Source of the DNA: Luteibacter pinisoli
GTDB lineage: Bacteria; Pseudomonadota; Gammaproteobacteria; Xanthomonadales; Rhodanobacteraceae
Direction of reading: 5' to 3'
DNA: 64,000 bases
Assembly (NCBI RefSeq): GCF_006385595.1
Contig: NZ_CP041046.1
Location: forward strand, 186,001-250,000
Shown here: positions 51,989 to 61,564 of the stretch, piece by piece
How the letters are laid out: each line of letters begins with the position of its first letter
Position numbering within the stretch: position 1 is the stretch's first letter
Notes under the pieces: generated by a model
Told to the model about the DNA's origin: nothing
The model's database searches: none
What the model saw: the letters and a program-made list of their open reading frames with translations, nothing else
Translations under genes and position numbers: made by a program

Positions 51989-52548
51989 CGAAGGGTCTCC
52001 GCACGATCTCTGCGGTCACGGCAATGCGCCAGGGCATGGCCGACGTGGTAGCGCACCATGCGCTCACTCAGGTTCATTTCTTTGGCCACGGACGCGAAAT
52101 CGCGGCCGTCGATTACGTGCATCACGAAGGCGCGGCTGGTCTTGGGCGGCAGCTCATCCAGTGCTTCGCGCATGTCCCGCCACTGCTGGACGGCGGAGGC
52201 GTGCTGCTCGGGGATCGGGGTGACGTGCCAGCCGTCCTGGTCGGGGTCCACCGGAGCCGCGGCGCGGACGTTGCGCATGCGCAGGCGGTCCACGGCGAGG
52301 TTGGAGGCCGCCCGGAACAGGAAGGCCCGGGGGGAGTCGATTTTCGTGGCGTCGTCCAGCGAGAGCAGCTTCAGGTACACCTCCTGGGCCACTTCCTGCG
52401 CGTCGGCATGCGAGTTAAGCCGGGCGCGGAGGAAGGCGACCAGCGCGGCATTGTGCTCGCGAAATAGCGCTACGACCTGGTCGGCGCGTCGTCCGCGGGG
52501 CGCGCCAGTCGCCTCGGATGGGTCCATCTGTCGGGGTACCGCGTTCAT
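51985..52548 (-). CDS. FecI-like iron-starvation ECF sigma factor
   Basis: 187 residues. Region 2 (about 28-95) contains HADAQEVAQEVYLKLL and SPRAFLFRAASNLAVDRLR; region 4 (about 130-180) has LPPKTSRAFVMHVIDG and LSERMVRYHVGHALAHCR. It is the first of the three-gene sigma/FecR/receptor unit and would drive the receptor gene when FecR is triggered. I see no obvious Fur box in the 236 bases upstream. Confidence 0.92.
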   Translation of the reverse strand: MNAVPRQMDPSEATGAPRGRRADQVVALFREHNAALVAFLRARLNSHADAQEVAQEVYLKLLSLDDATKIDSPRAFLFRAASNLAVDRLRMRNVRAAAPVDPDQDGWHVTPIPEQHASAVQQWRDMREALDELPPKTSRAFVMHVIDGRDFASVAKEMNLSERMVRYHVGHALAHCRDRRDRAETLR

Positions 52549-52784
52549 TGGGGGGTGTTCCGGATATAGGGTCGCACGGTGCGGAACCGGAGTACGTACG
52601 GGCAGGGACGCACCCCGGTGTCCGCACCGGCGAACACCCTAGACGTCCCAGCTTCGGAAAATTGAAATGGGCTCCGTTCCGCCAGGCGCAGGCCCACCGA
52701 AAGTCGGGCACCCCTAAGGCCCCTGTAAGGCCTTCGACATGGGTCGTGGCTTAGCATGCAGGCATCCTCCGGGCCGCCTGCCGC

Positions 52785-54482
52785 ATGCGTTTGAACGACG
52801 ACCGAACATCCCTGCGCCACTTCGCATGGTTCATGCTCATCGCCTTCCTCGTGCTGGCGGCGGGCATCGGACTCCGTGACCCCTGGCCGCCGGATGAGCC
52901 GCGCTTCGCGCTGATCGCCCGGCAGATGCTCGAATCCGGCCAGTGGCTGTTCCCGCACCGGGGCATGGAGCTCTACTCCGACAAGCCGCCCATGTTGATG
53001 TGGACCGAAGCCGCGTGGATGTGGCTCACCGGGGAATGGCGGGGTGCTTTCCTGCTCACCTCGCTGGTGTCGGGCCTGGGCACGCTGGCGCTGACATGGC
53101 ACCTCGGCCGCCGGCTGTGGGATGCCCGCACCGGCCTGGTCGCGGCGACGATCGTGCTCATGTCCATGCCGTTCATCGAGGTGATCCGCCACGCGCAGAT
53201 CGATCCGCTGAACCTGTTCTGGATCACCCTGGCCAACACCGGCATCCTGCTGCATTGCCTGCGCGGCCCGAACTGGCGCATGTACTGGCTGGGCTGCTTT
53301 GCCGCGGGGCTGGGCGTCATCACCAAGGGCGTGGGCGTCATCGCGTTGCTGATGCTGCTGCCGTACGTGGCCTGCCGTGCGCGCGCCTGGCCGGGCGTCA
53401 CCCTGACGCGCGGCGACGGCTGGCGCTGGGCCGCCGGCGCACTGGCTTTCTTCGTGGCCATCGCCCTCTGGCTCGGGCCGATGCTGGCCACCGCGTACGG
53501 CATGCGTACGCCCGAATACCTCGCCTACGTCAACGACATCCTGTTCCGGCAGACCGCCGAGCGCTATGCCGATTCGTGGCAGCACGAGGAGGCGCCGTGG
53601 TTCTTCCTCGGCGTGATCCTTCGCGGATGGCTGCCGACGTGGCTGCTCATCCCCGTGTTGCTGCCGCGCTGGCGCGATGCCTGGCGCCTGCGCGAACCGC
53701 GGGTGTGGATCCCGCTGGCATGGTGCCTGCTTGTGCTGGTGTTCTTCTCCATCCCGCGCGGCAAGCGCGAGATCTACATCGTGCCGATGCTGCCGATGCT
53801 GGCGATGGCGATGGCGCCGTACGTCCTGGACCTGCTGAAGACACGCTGGCTGCAGCGCGTGGCGTTCTGGATCACCGTGGCATGCGGCGTGGTCTTTGCC
53901 GCCGCGGGCACGTGGGCGCTGGTCGCGGCACCGAAAGTGGCGCGCCGCTTCGCCGAAGGCTATGAGCTGGACGGCCACGGCCAGGCGCTGTGGGTGTCGG
54001 TGATGGCGGTGGGTGCGTGCTTCTTCGTGGCGGCCGCGGGCTTCCGCCCCCGCCGTGGCGTGGCGGCGCTGCTCTGTGGCATGGCACTGGGGTGGACGTT
54101 GTGGCCGCTGGCCACGTACCCGCTGCTCAATCAGAACCAGTCGGCCCGCGCGGTGATGGCCGCCGCCGACGAGGCCATCGGGCCGGGCGGCGAACTGGGC
54201 CTGGTGGCATGGCGCGAGGAAAACCTGCTGCAGGCACGGCGGCCGGTGGCCGAGTTTGGCTTTTCGCGGAAAGCCGCTGACCAGCTGGCCGCCGCCCGCG
54301 CGTGGCAGGCGGCCGACCCGGCCCGTCGCTATATCTTCCTCAACGACGATGCGCTCGACAGCTGCGTCGTGGCCGACAAGGTTCGCCCGCTCGGCGTCGC
54401 CAACCGTGTCCGCTTCGTGCTGCTGCCGGCCGACGCCTCCCGCCCCGCGTGCACGCCGCAGCCCGTGGCCGTGCGTTCCTAG
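52785..54482 (+). CDS. ArnT-like GT39/PMT glycosyltransferase
   Basis: 565 residues with about 11-12 helices. The first periplasmic loop has DPWPPDEPRFALIARQML with the catalytic DEPR (D in the DE motif), and GMELYSDKPPMLMW with the KPP motif, both typical of GT39/ArnT-like transferases. It would transfer a lipid-linked sugar to lipid A or another periplasmic acceptor. There are no other arn genes in the window, so 4-amino-arabinose is only one option. The stop shares CTAG with the convergent kinase gene. Confidence 0.85.
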   Translation: MRLNDDRTSLRHFAWFMLIAFLVLAAGIGLRDPWPPDEPRFALIARQMLESGQWLFPHRGMELYSDKPPMLMWTEAAWMWLTGEWRGAFLLTSLVSGLGTLALTWHLGRRLWDARTGLVAATIVLMSMPFIEVIRHAQIDPLNLFWITLANTGILLHCLRGPNWRMYWLGCFAAGLGVITKGVGVIALLMLLPYVACRARAWPGVTLTRGDGWRWAAGALAFFVAIALWLGPMLATAYGMRTPEYLAYVNDILFRQTAERYADSWQHEEAPWFFLGVILRGWLPTWLLIPVLLPRWRDAWRLREPRVWIPLAWCLLVLVFFSIPRGKREIYIVPMLPMLAMAMAPYVLDLLKTRWLQRVAFWITVACGVVFAAAGTWALVAAPKVARRFAEGYELDGHGQALWVSVMAVGACFFVAAAGFRPRRGVAALLCGMALGWTLWPLATYPLLNQNQSARAVMAAADEAIGPGGELGLVAWREENLLQARRPVAEFGFSRKAADQLAAARAWQAADPARRYIFLNDDALDSCVVADKVRPLGVANRVRFVLLPADASRPACTPQPVAVRS

Positions 54483-55099
54483 CGCGCCGGGGCTTCGGCG
54501 ATGGTGCGCTTGAGCATGCGGTCGTACTTGCGTTTCATGCGCTTGGCATTGTGCGAGCGGCTCATGGACTGGTGCGGGATGATGTTCTTCTCGCCGAAGC
54601 CGTCGATCATCACCAGGCGCGGGCCGCCGCGCGAATCCTCGCCGTACACGACGTTCCATGCATGCAGGTCGGCCGCGATGGTGTCGTGGCTGAGCAGCCG
54701 GTCGTAGAACGCTTCCATCTCGGCCCGGGTGCGCTCGGTGAAGCCTTCGGCCTTCACCCAGTCGTGTAGCGTGGGCGCCAACCGGCCGTCCGGCGTCCGC
54801 ACTTTCTCGACGATCTGGCCGAGGCCGATGTCGGTCATCTCCAGGCCCACCACGCGGGCGATCGGCGAGGTCTCGTAGCCGCCGACGTAAATGCTGGTGA
54901 CGTACTCGCGGAACTCACGCACGAAATCCTTGTACGGGCCGCTGCGCGCGATGCGGCGGTACCAGGGGGCCTGGTTCCAGCGGGCCTCGATGGATGCGCT
55001 GGCGATCACCTTCACCAGCAGTGTCTCGTCGTCGGGGTGCTGGTACACCTCGCGGACATGGCCGGTGGCGATGGGCGTGGCGTCGGCCAGTCTGAACAT
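54479..55099 (-). CDS. YrbL/PhoP-regulated kinase-like protein
   Basis: 206 residues. A kinase-like fold: TGHVREVYQHPDDETLLVKVI (glycine loop and Lys), then HDTIAADLHAWNVVYGED (catalytic loop with D and N) and MIDGFGEKN (DFG-like). The order matches YrbL, which is PhoP-regulated in enterobacteria. The substrate is unknown; LPS-modifying WaaP-like kinases share the fold. Its neighbours are envelope genes (ArnT-like, LTA-synthase-like). Confidence 0.82.
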   Translation of the reverse strand: MFRLADATPIATGHVREVYQHPDDETLLVKVIASASIEARWNQAPWYRRIARSGPYKDFVREFREYVTSIYVGGYETSPIARVVGLEMTDIGLGQIVEKVRTPDGRLAPTLHDWVKAEGFTERTRAEMEAFYDRLLSHDTIAADLHAWNVVYGEDSRGGPRLVMIDGFGEKNIIPHQSMSRSHNAKRMKRKYDRMLKRTIAEAPAR

Positions 55100-55229
55100 C
55101 GGGGATCCTCGCGTGGCAGCCCGAAAGGCGGCGGTAAGTTGCTGACAAGGCGCACAGTGTAAAGTGACTGGGCTGTAACATGCCCGTCACCGCGCGGCCG
55201 CTGCGCCGCGCCCAGCCCGGACTTTCCTC

Positions 55230-57140
55230 GTGCGCAAGCTTATCTGGCGTTTCGTCGCCGCCGTCCTCGTCTTCCTGACCCTCGCCCGCCTTGGCTTTTC
55301 GGCCTGGCAATGGACGCGCGTCCACGACGCCGGCGGCCTGTGGCCGGTACTGCTGGGTGGCTGGCGCATCGACCTCTCCCTGCTGGCCATGGTCATCGCT
55401 GTGCCGGCCCTGCTCTCGCCGTGGCTCGGCCATCGCGCCTGGCCCACCCGCCTCACGGCCTGGTGGCTGCGCCTGTGGTGGCTGCTGTACGTGCTGCTGG
55501 AGGTCTCCACCCCGCAGTTCCTGATCGAGTACGACACGCGCCCGAACCGCCTGTACTTCGAGTACCTGACCAGCCCGCACGAAGTCGCGGCGATGCTCTG
55601 GAACGGCTACAAGCTCTCCGTGGGTGCCGGCCTCATCGTCTTCGCGCTGTTCGCGTGGATCGGCTTCCGCCTGTTGCCGACGCGCCGCCCGGATGCGCGC
55701 GCCGTGCGTGGCTGGATGCGCCCCGTGGCCACCGTGCTGGTGTTCTGCGTGCTGTTCCTCGCCGGCCGCGGCACCTTGCAGCATCGCCCGCTGAATGCAT
55801 CGCAGGTGGCCTTCACCAACGATGCCATGGTCAATACGCTGCCGCTGAACTCGCTGTACAACGTGCTCAACGCGGCGCTGGCGCTGGGCAACGAGCGCTC
55901 CGCGTCGGCGGTGTACGGCAAGATGGCCGATGACGAAATGAACGGCATCGTGCGTGACACCGCGGGGTTCACCGGCGCGCCGCTGGATCCGCAGTACCCG
56001 TCGCTGCACAAGCAGGTGGCCACGCGCCAGGACGGCAAGCCGCTGAACCTGGTGATCATCCTCGAGGAAAGCCTGGGTGCGCAGTTTGTCGGCAGCCTCG
56101 GCGGCGCCGGTTACACGCCGGAACTCGACAAGCTCTCCAACGAAGGCTGGTGGCTGGAGCGCACGTACGCCACGGGCACGCGCAGCGCGCGTGGCCTGGA
56201 AGCGGTGACGACCGGTTTCCTGCCGACCCCGGCGGAAGCCGTGCTCAAGCTGCCGCGCAGCCAGCGTGATTTCTTCACCCTGGGCGCCTTGCTGGATACG
56301 TTCGGTTACCACACCCGCTTCCTCTACGGCGGCGAAGCGCACTTCGACAACATGCGTTCGTTCTTCTTCGGCAACGGCTTCAACGAAGTGGTGGACAGCG
56401 CGAGCTTCAAGACCAAGCCGGGCTTTATCGGCTCGTGGGGCGCGTCCGACGAGGACATGTTCAACGAACTGCACCAGCGCCTGCTCGACGATGGTGACAA
56501 GCCGACGTTGACGGTGGCGTTCTCCGTGTCGAACCACACGCCGTGGGAATACCCGGCCGGCCGGATCAAGGCCGAAGGCGAACCGGCGAGCAACGCCAAT
56601 GCCGTGCGTTATGCGGACTGGTCCATCGGCCAGTTCTTCGCGCGGGCGAAGACGTCGCCGTACTGGAACCACACCGTGTTCCTGATCGTGGCCGACCACG
56701 ATGCGCGCGTGTTTGGCGCCAGCCTGGTACCGGTGCGCCACTTCCATATCCCGGCGCTGATCCTTGGCGCGGGCGTGCCGGTGAAGAAGGACGAGCACAT
56801 CGTCAGCCAGGTGGACCTGGCGCCGACGCTGCTCTCGCTCATCGGCATCAGCAGCGAACACCCCATGCTCGGCGCCGACCTCACCCAGCGCTACCCCGAC
56901 CGCGCCATCATGCAGTACGGCGACAACTACGGTTACCTGAAGGACGACACCCTGGTGGTGCTGCGTCCCAACCAGCCCACTACGCAGTACCACTACGGCG
57001 TGGAAGGCGAGAAGCTCGATCCCGAGGCGGTGGACCCGAAACTGGAGAAGGTGGCCCTCGCCCACGCACTGTGGCCGAGCTGGGCGTATAGCCATCAGCG
57101 TTACCGGCTGGCGCCCAAGGCGGCCGACGCCAAACCGTAA
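55230..57140 (+). CDS. LTA-synthase-family sulfatase/phosphoglycerol transferase
   Basis: 636 residues. Five membrane helices in the first third, then a periplasmic alkaline-phosphatase-superfamily domain: NLVIILEESLGAQF (metal ligand E), TGTRSARGLEA (catalytic Thr/Ser), and a distal VADHDARVFG with metal ligands D and H. Family members transfer phosphoglycerol or phosphoethanolamine to membrane glycans or lipids. It has a GTG start 55230. It lies downstream of a short AT-rich promoter region (55140-55180). Confidence 0.87.
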   Translation: MRKLIWRFVAAVLVFLTLARLGFSAWQWTRVHDAGGLWPVLLGGWRIDLSLLAMVIAVPALLSPWLGHRAWPTRLTAWWLRLWWLLYVLLEVSTPQFLIEYDTRPNRLYFEYLTSPHEVAAMLWNGYKLSVGAGLIVFALFAWIGFRLLPTRRPDARAVRGWMRPVATVLVFCVLFLAGRGTLQHRPLNASQVAFTNDAMVNTLPLNSLYNVLNAALALGNERSASAVYGKMADDEMNGIVRDTAGFTGAPLDPQYPSLHKQVATRQDGKPLNLVIILEESLGAQFVGSLGGAGYTPELDKLSNEGWWLERTYATGTRSARGLEAVTTGFLPTPAEAVLKLPRSQRDFFTLGALLDTFGYHTRFLYGGEAHFDNMRSFFFGNGFNEVVDSASFKTKPGFIGSWGASDEDMFNELHQRLLDDGDKPTLTVAFSVSNHTPWEYPAGRIKAEGEPASNANAVRYADWSIGQFFARAKTSPYWNHTVFLIVADHDARVFGASLVPVRHFHIPALILGAGVPVKKDEHIVSQVDLAPTLLSLIGISSEHPMLGADLTQRYPDRAIMQYGDNYGYLKDDTLVVLRPNQPTTQYHYGVEGEKLDPEAVDPKLEKVALAHALWPSWAYSHQRYRLAPKAADAKP

Positions 57141-57174
57141 CGCGGCGGCGGTCATCGCTGGCTAGAATGCGCCG

Positions 57175-58023
57175 ATGACCGCCTCACTCGCCCATGCCCT
57201 CCGCCTCATCGCCGAGCACGGCCATGCGGCGCCGTGGCTGACGAAGGCGCGGGCGGAAGGCTCGGTGATGGCCGACGCCCTGGCCCGCGCGCTGATCGAC
57301 GACGACGGCGAGCGGAGTGCGTATGACGCCCCGCAGGCCTTCGAGGTGTTTATCCGCGGCGGCGGCAACGCGTCGCTGTATTCCGCGGTAAGCGCCACGC
57401 TGGCCCGGCTCTATGAGCAACTGGGCGTGCGCTGCCTGCTCGACATTGGCGTGGGTGACGGGCTCGCCCTGCTGCCCGCCCTGGGCCAGACCCGGCCGGC
57501 GCCGACCACGGTGGACGTGGTCGAGCCCTCCGGTGGGCTGCTCGATGCGCTGCGTCCGCGCCTGCCCGCGGGCAAGGCATGGCAGCTGACCTTGCAGGCC
57601 TTCCTGGCCCAGCTGGCGCCCGAGCGCCGCTGGGATCTTGCGCAATCGACCTTCGCCCTGCAGTCGATCGCGCCGGGCGAGCGGCTGGTGGCGCTGAAGA
57701 AACTGCGCCGCCACGTGACGCGGCTGGCCATCGTCGAGTTCGACGTGCCCGTCTTCAGCAGTGCCGACGAACGCTTTGCCTCGCTGGCGCAACGCTACGA
57801 GCGGGCCGCGAGCGAGTACGGCGATGATGCGGCGCTGGTGGCCGGGGGCTTCCTCGCGCCGATGCTGCTTGGCCAGTTGCGTACGGCAGCGCCCTCGAAC
57901 TGGGAGCAGCCGATATCGGCGTGGCAGGACGAGCTCGTCCGCGCAGGCTACCGGGTGGCCGCGACGACCCACGTGCACGACTACAGCTGGGCGCCCGCCT
58001 GGCTGATCGTCGCGAAGGCCTGA
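57175..58023 (+). CDS. Putative class I SAM-dependent methyltransferase
   Basis: 282 residues, soluble. The SAM-binding block is LLDIGVGDGLALLPAL (DxGxGxG-like, about 98-114), followed by VDVVEPSGGLLDAL and a WDLAQSTFALQSI post-I block. The substrate cannot be told. It follows the LTA-synthase-like gene by 34 bases on the same strand, so it may be cotranscribed. Confidence 0.7.
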   Translation: MTASLAHALRLIAEHGHAAPWLTKARAEGSVMADALARALIDDDGERSAYDAPQAFEVFIRGGGNASLYSAVSATLARLYEQLGVRCLLDIGVGDGLALLPALGQTRPAPTTVDVVEPSGGLLDALRPRLPAGKAWQLTLQAFLAQLAPERRWDLAQSTFALQSIAPGERLVALKKLRRHVTRLAIVEFDVPVFSSADERFASLAQRYERAASEYGDDAALVAGGFLAPMLLGQLRTAAPSNWEQPISAWQDELVRAGYRVAATTHVHDYSWAPAWLIVAKA

Positions 58024-58027
58024 TCCG

Positions 58028-60637
58028 TCAGTCGACGCAGGGCATGGCGCGGGCAATCGCCTCGGCCAGCGATGCCTGCGAATACGGCTTGGCGAGGCGC
58101 GGCAGGCCGGGCTGCGCGCCGGCGGGCAGGTCGGCATACCCCGTAGCCATGATCACGGGCAGGTCGGGCCAGCGCGCCTCCACCTGTGCCGCGAGCTGGG
58201 CGCCGGTCATCTGCGGCATCGCGTGGTCGGTGATCAGCATATCCACGTGCGCTTGCGCGAGCAGATGCAGTGCTTCGGCGCCCGAGCGTGCCTCGACCAC
58301 GTCATAGCCAAGGTCTTCGAGCATCTCCACGGTGGTGGCGCGGACGAGGTCATCGTCGTCCACGGTCATGATGCTGAGTCGTCGGTTACCGGGGCAACGT
58401 GGTTTCATCGCGTCGACGCCCGTATCGGCGGCGGCCGTGATCGGTTCGGGCCCCGGGGCGGCGGCGGGCAGCCAGATCTCCGCCGCGGTGCCCTTGTCAG
58501 GCTCGCTGCGCAGCACCAGCGCGCCGCCGAGCTGCTCGGCGAGGCCATGCGCCATGGACAGGCCCAGGCCGGTGCCCTTGCCCACGCCCTTGGTGGTGAA
58601 GAACGGCTCGGTCGCACGCTTGAGGGTGTGCTCGTCCATGCCCGCACCGGAATCCGCCAGCGACAGGCGCACGTAGTGGCCGGGCGCGAGGCGCTCGTCG
58701 TCGTTACCCACCCAGGCTTCGTCGGTACTGATGACGATGGTGCCCACGCTGTCCATCGCGTCGCGCGCGTTGACGGCCAGGTTGAGCAGCGCGGATTCGA
58801 GCTGGTTGGCATCCGCTTCGACCGCGGGCAGGCCCGGCGCGAAGCGCGTTTCCACGGTGACGGTGGCACCGAGCGAGCGTTCCATCAGCTCGGTCATGCC
58901 TTCCACCAGTGCGCGCAGGTCGATGCGTTCGGACTTGAGGTCCTGGCGGCGCGCGAACGCGAGCATGCGCCGGGTAAGTGAACTGCCGCGCTCCGCACCG
59001 GCGCGTGCGTTGTCGACGAGACGCAGCAGCAGCGGATCCTGCGGCATGCGCTCGCGGAGGAGTTCGAGGCTGCCTTGCACGGCCATGAGCAGGTTGTTGA
59101 AATCGTGCGCGATGCCGCCGGTGAGGCTGCCCAGCGCTTCCATCTTCTGCACCTGGCGGATGTGCGCCTGCGACCGCTCCAGCGCGGTCGTGCGTTCGGC
59201 CACCTGGTGTTCGAGCTCTTCGCGGAAGCGGCGCTCGCCCTCGCGCACATCGGCCTCGGCGCGTACGCGGGCGATGTGCGCCCACGAGCGTTCGGTCACT
59301 TCGTCGAGCAGCGCGAGTTCACGCAGATGCCAGCGACGTGGCACGCCATCGTGGATGGCCATCAGCGCGGTGAGCTTGCCGCCCTTGATCAACGGGATGC
59401 AGATGGTGGCGGCGATGCCCATAGCCTGGAACACGGCTGACTCGTCGGCCTGCAGCTCCCGCAGGTTGTCGTCGACGATGAGCGGCTTGCCTTCGCTGAG
59501 CCGGGACACGGCGAGCGTGCCGAAATCGCGAAGCCGGTAACGGCCGACGATGCTGGCGTAGCCGGGCAAGGTCCAGTCGCCACGAATCGTGAAACCGTCC
59601 TGGTCGTCGTCCATGTCGGCATAAGCGCAGATGGCGACGCCCAGGTGTTCGCCCACCAGGCGCGTGCTGATCCGCAGGATCTCGTCAGCGTCGGTGGTTC
59701 TTGCGGTCTGTTCGTTGAGCGTGTCGAGGAAGCTCAGGCGGGATTCGTTCTCGCGCAGGGCCTGCTCGGCGGATTTTCGCGGGCTGATATCACCGGCGGC
59801 GCCGAACCATTCGACGATATCGCCCTGCTCATCGAGGACGGGTACGGCGCGCGACTGGACCCAGCCGATGGATCCATCGATGCGCTTGACCCGGTGTTCG
59901 AGTTCGAAGATGCCCCTGGCGTCGATCGCGGCGTCAATCGCGGCACGTACGCGCGTCTGTTCGTCAGGCGGAAGGTAGTCGGCCATCCAGTGGCCCGAAG
60001 GTTCGGTGGTACTCGCGATAAAGCCGCGGCCGTCCAGTTCCTTGAGGCGCTGCCAGGAGGCATCCACGCGATAGACCATGTCCGAGGTGGCGTTCACCAG
60101 CGCACGGAACCGGCCTTCACTCTGGCGCAGCCGCTCTTCGGCCCGCACGCGCTCGGTGGTTTCCACCACGATGGCGATGACCCCGCCCGGCGCACCGCTC
60201 TCATCGAGCACCGGCGAGTAATCCAGGTTCATCCATACGGATTCGGGATTGCCGTGGCGCTGCAAGGTGAGGTGCTGGTTCTTGTAGGCCAGCGTGCCGC
60301 CCGCCAGGCCCACGCGCATGACGTTGTCGTTGAAGTCGGCGATTTCCGCCCAGCCCTGGCGCACTTCCGAGCCAAGCAGCTGCGGGTGGCGGCCGCCGGC
60401 GAACACGGAATAGGCATCGTTGTAGATCATGATGCCCTTCTCGCCCCACAACAGGACGATGGGCACCGGCGAGAGCAGGAGCAGGCTGGTGGCCGTGCGC
60501 AGGCTCTGCGGCCACGCCGCCAGCGGGCCCAGCCCGGTGCGCTCCCAGTCGAAGGTGCGGATGAGTGCGCCAACTTCACCGCCCCCGTTCAGCCAGGCGA
60601 TGTCGCGGTCGGTGGCGGGCTGGAGGGCGTCGGTCAT
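58028..60637 (-). CDS. Hybrid sensor histidine kinase (PAS-PAS-GAF-HK-REC)
   Basis: 869 residues from ATG 60637 (60655 is an in-frame alternative), soluble. Two PAS domains (about 35-180, 180-310) are followed by a GAF domain (about 320-470), a helical linker, the phosphoacceptor box GSLTGGIAHDFNNLLMAV and an ATP-binding domain with LNLAVNARDAM, DSGAGMDEHTL and KGTGLGLSMAHGL. A receiver domain closes it (SIMTVDDDDLVRATTVEML and LITDHAMPQMTG). GGIAHDFNN is typical of this hybrid kinase family. It lacks an adjacent output gene. The 3' end lies 5 bases from the convergent methyltransferase. Confidence 0.9.
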   Translation of the reverse strand: MTDALQPATDRDIAWLNGGGEVGALIRTFDWERTGLGPLAAWPQSLRTATSLLLLSPVPIVLLWGEKGIMIYNDAYSVFAGGRHPQLLGSEVRQGWAEIADFNDNVMRVGLAGGTLAYKNQHLTLQRHGNPESVWMNLDYSPVLDESGAPGGVIAIVVETTERVRAEERLRQSEGRFRALVNATSDMVYRVDASWQRLKELDGRGFIASTTEPSGHWMADYLPPDEQTRVRAAIDAAIDARGIFELEHRVKRIDGSIGWVQSRAVPVLDEQGDIVEWFGAAGDISPRKSAEQALRENESRLSFLDTLNEQTARTTDADEILRISTRLVGEHLGVAICAYADMDDDQDGFTIRGDWTLPGYASIVGRYRLRDFGTLAVSRLSEGKPLIVDDNLRELQADESAVFQAMGIAATICIPLIKGGKLTALMAIHDGVPRRWHLRELALLDEVTERSWAHIARVRAEADVREGERRFREELEHQVAERTTALERSQAHIRQVQKMEALGSLTGGIAHDFNNLLMAVQGSLELLRERMPQDPLLLRLVDNARAGAERGSSLTRRMLAFARRQDLKSERIDLRALVEGMTELMERSLGATVTVETRFAPGLPAVEADANQLESALLNLAVNARDAMDSVGTIVISTDEAWVGNDDERLAPGHYVRLSLADSGAGMDEHTLKRATEPFFTTKGVGKGTGLGLSMAHGLAEQLGGALVLRSEPDKGTAAEIWLPAAAPGPEPITAAADTGVDAMKPRCPGNRRLSIMTVDDDDLVRATTVEMLEDLGYDVVEARSGAEALHLLAQAHVDMLITDHAMPQMTGAQLAAQVEARWPDLPVIMATGYADLPAGAQPGLPRLAKPYSQASLAEAIARAMPCVD

Positions 60638-60691
60638 TGGGCGAAAGATAACCACGGCATATGTGACGACAGTTTCAAGGCTGCCCGCGGC

Positions 60692-61564
60692 TTAGGGGGT
60701 GCGGCTACGCGCCTCGTCCAGCTTCAGGCACAGGGTGCGCACGCTGGGCAGGATCGACGGCGAGGGCAGGGCCAACGTCGGTGCGTCGATGGCCATGACG
60801 TTGCCACGTCGCGCCGCGGCCAGCGAGCTGCCCTGCATCCACGGCGCCAGTGAGTCGCCCTCGCCGCCGGCGGTCATGATCACGTCGGGGTTGCGCGCCA
60901 GCACGGCCTCGCGGCCCACCGTGGGCGCCGCCTGGGCCAGGTCGTTGAACAGGTTGTCGCCGCCGCACAGGTCCAGCGCGTCGGAAATCATCTGCGCCCG
61001 GCCGACGGTCATCAGGGGGCGGTCCCACACCTGGAAAAACACCTTCAGGCGCTTCTTGCCGGCAAACGCCTTGCGCAGGCCGTCCAGTGCCTGGGCGAAG
61101 GCTGTGGCGTTCCCGTTCGCCACGGCTTCTGTCCCGGCCAGCTTGCCGAAACGACGTGTCGCGGCCGGGATATCGGCCAGGCGCGTGGTTTCCGAGTAAT
61201 AGATGGGGATGCCGAGGCGGGCGAGCTTGTCCACCTGCGCAGCGGGCGTGCCGCTTTTCCATACCATGATGAGGTCCGGCTTCAGCGCGACGATCCGTTC
61301 GAGGTCAAGCATCGTGGCATCGCCGACCACCGGCACGCGTCGCGCGGCGTCGGGGTGTTCGGAGAAGCGCGACGTCCCCACCACGTAGCTGCCGGCACCT
61401 GCCGCGTAGAGCGTATCGGTGATGTTCGGCGCGAGGCTGACGATGCGATGCGCCGGCGCCGGGAGCGTGACGGTACGCCCGGCATCGTCAGTGACGCTGA
61501 TGCTCGTGGCGGCGAAGGCCGGACCGGCCACCAGCAGGGCGAGGAAGACGAACGGGCGGATCAT
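60692..61564 (-). CDS. btuF: BtuF-like periplasmic substrate-binding protein
   Basis: 290 residues; signal peptide ends at PAFA. The mature part opens with VTDDAGRTVTLPAPAHRIVSLAPNIT, the class III binding-protein opening, and YAAGAGSYVVGTSRFSEHP matches cobalamin/haem-binding BtuF relatives. It delivers a vitamin B12-like or haem/siderophore ligand to BtuCD. The start overlaps the upstream ATPase stop by four bases (ATGA). The cobalamin assignment is favoured but not proven. Confidence 0.82.
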   Translation of the reverse strand: MIRPFVFLALLVAGPAFAATSISVTDDAGRTVTLPAPAHRIVSLAPNITDTLYAAGAGSYVVGTSRFSEHPDAARRVPVVGDATMLDLERIVALKPDLIMVWKSGTPAAQVDKLARLGIPIYYSETTRLADIPAATRRFGKLAGTEAVANGNATAFAQALDGLRKAFAGKKRLKVFFQVWDRPLMTVGRAQMISDALDLCGGDNLFNDLAQAAPTVGREAVLARNPDVIMTAGGEGDSLAPWMQGSSLAAARRGNVMAIDAPTLALPSPSILPSVRTLCLKLDEARSRTP

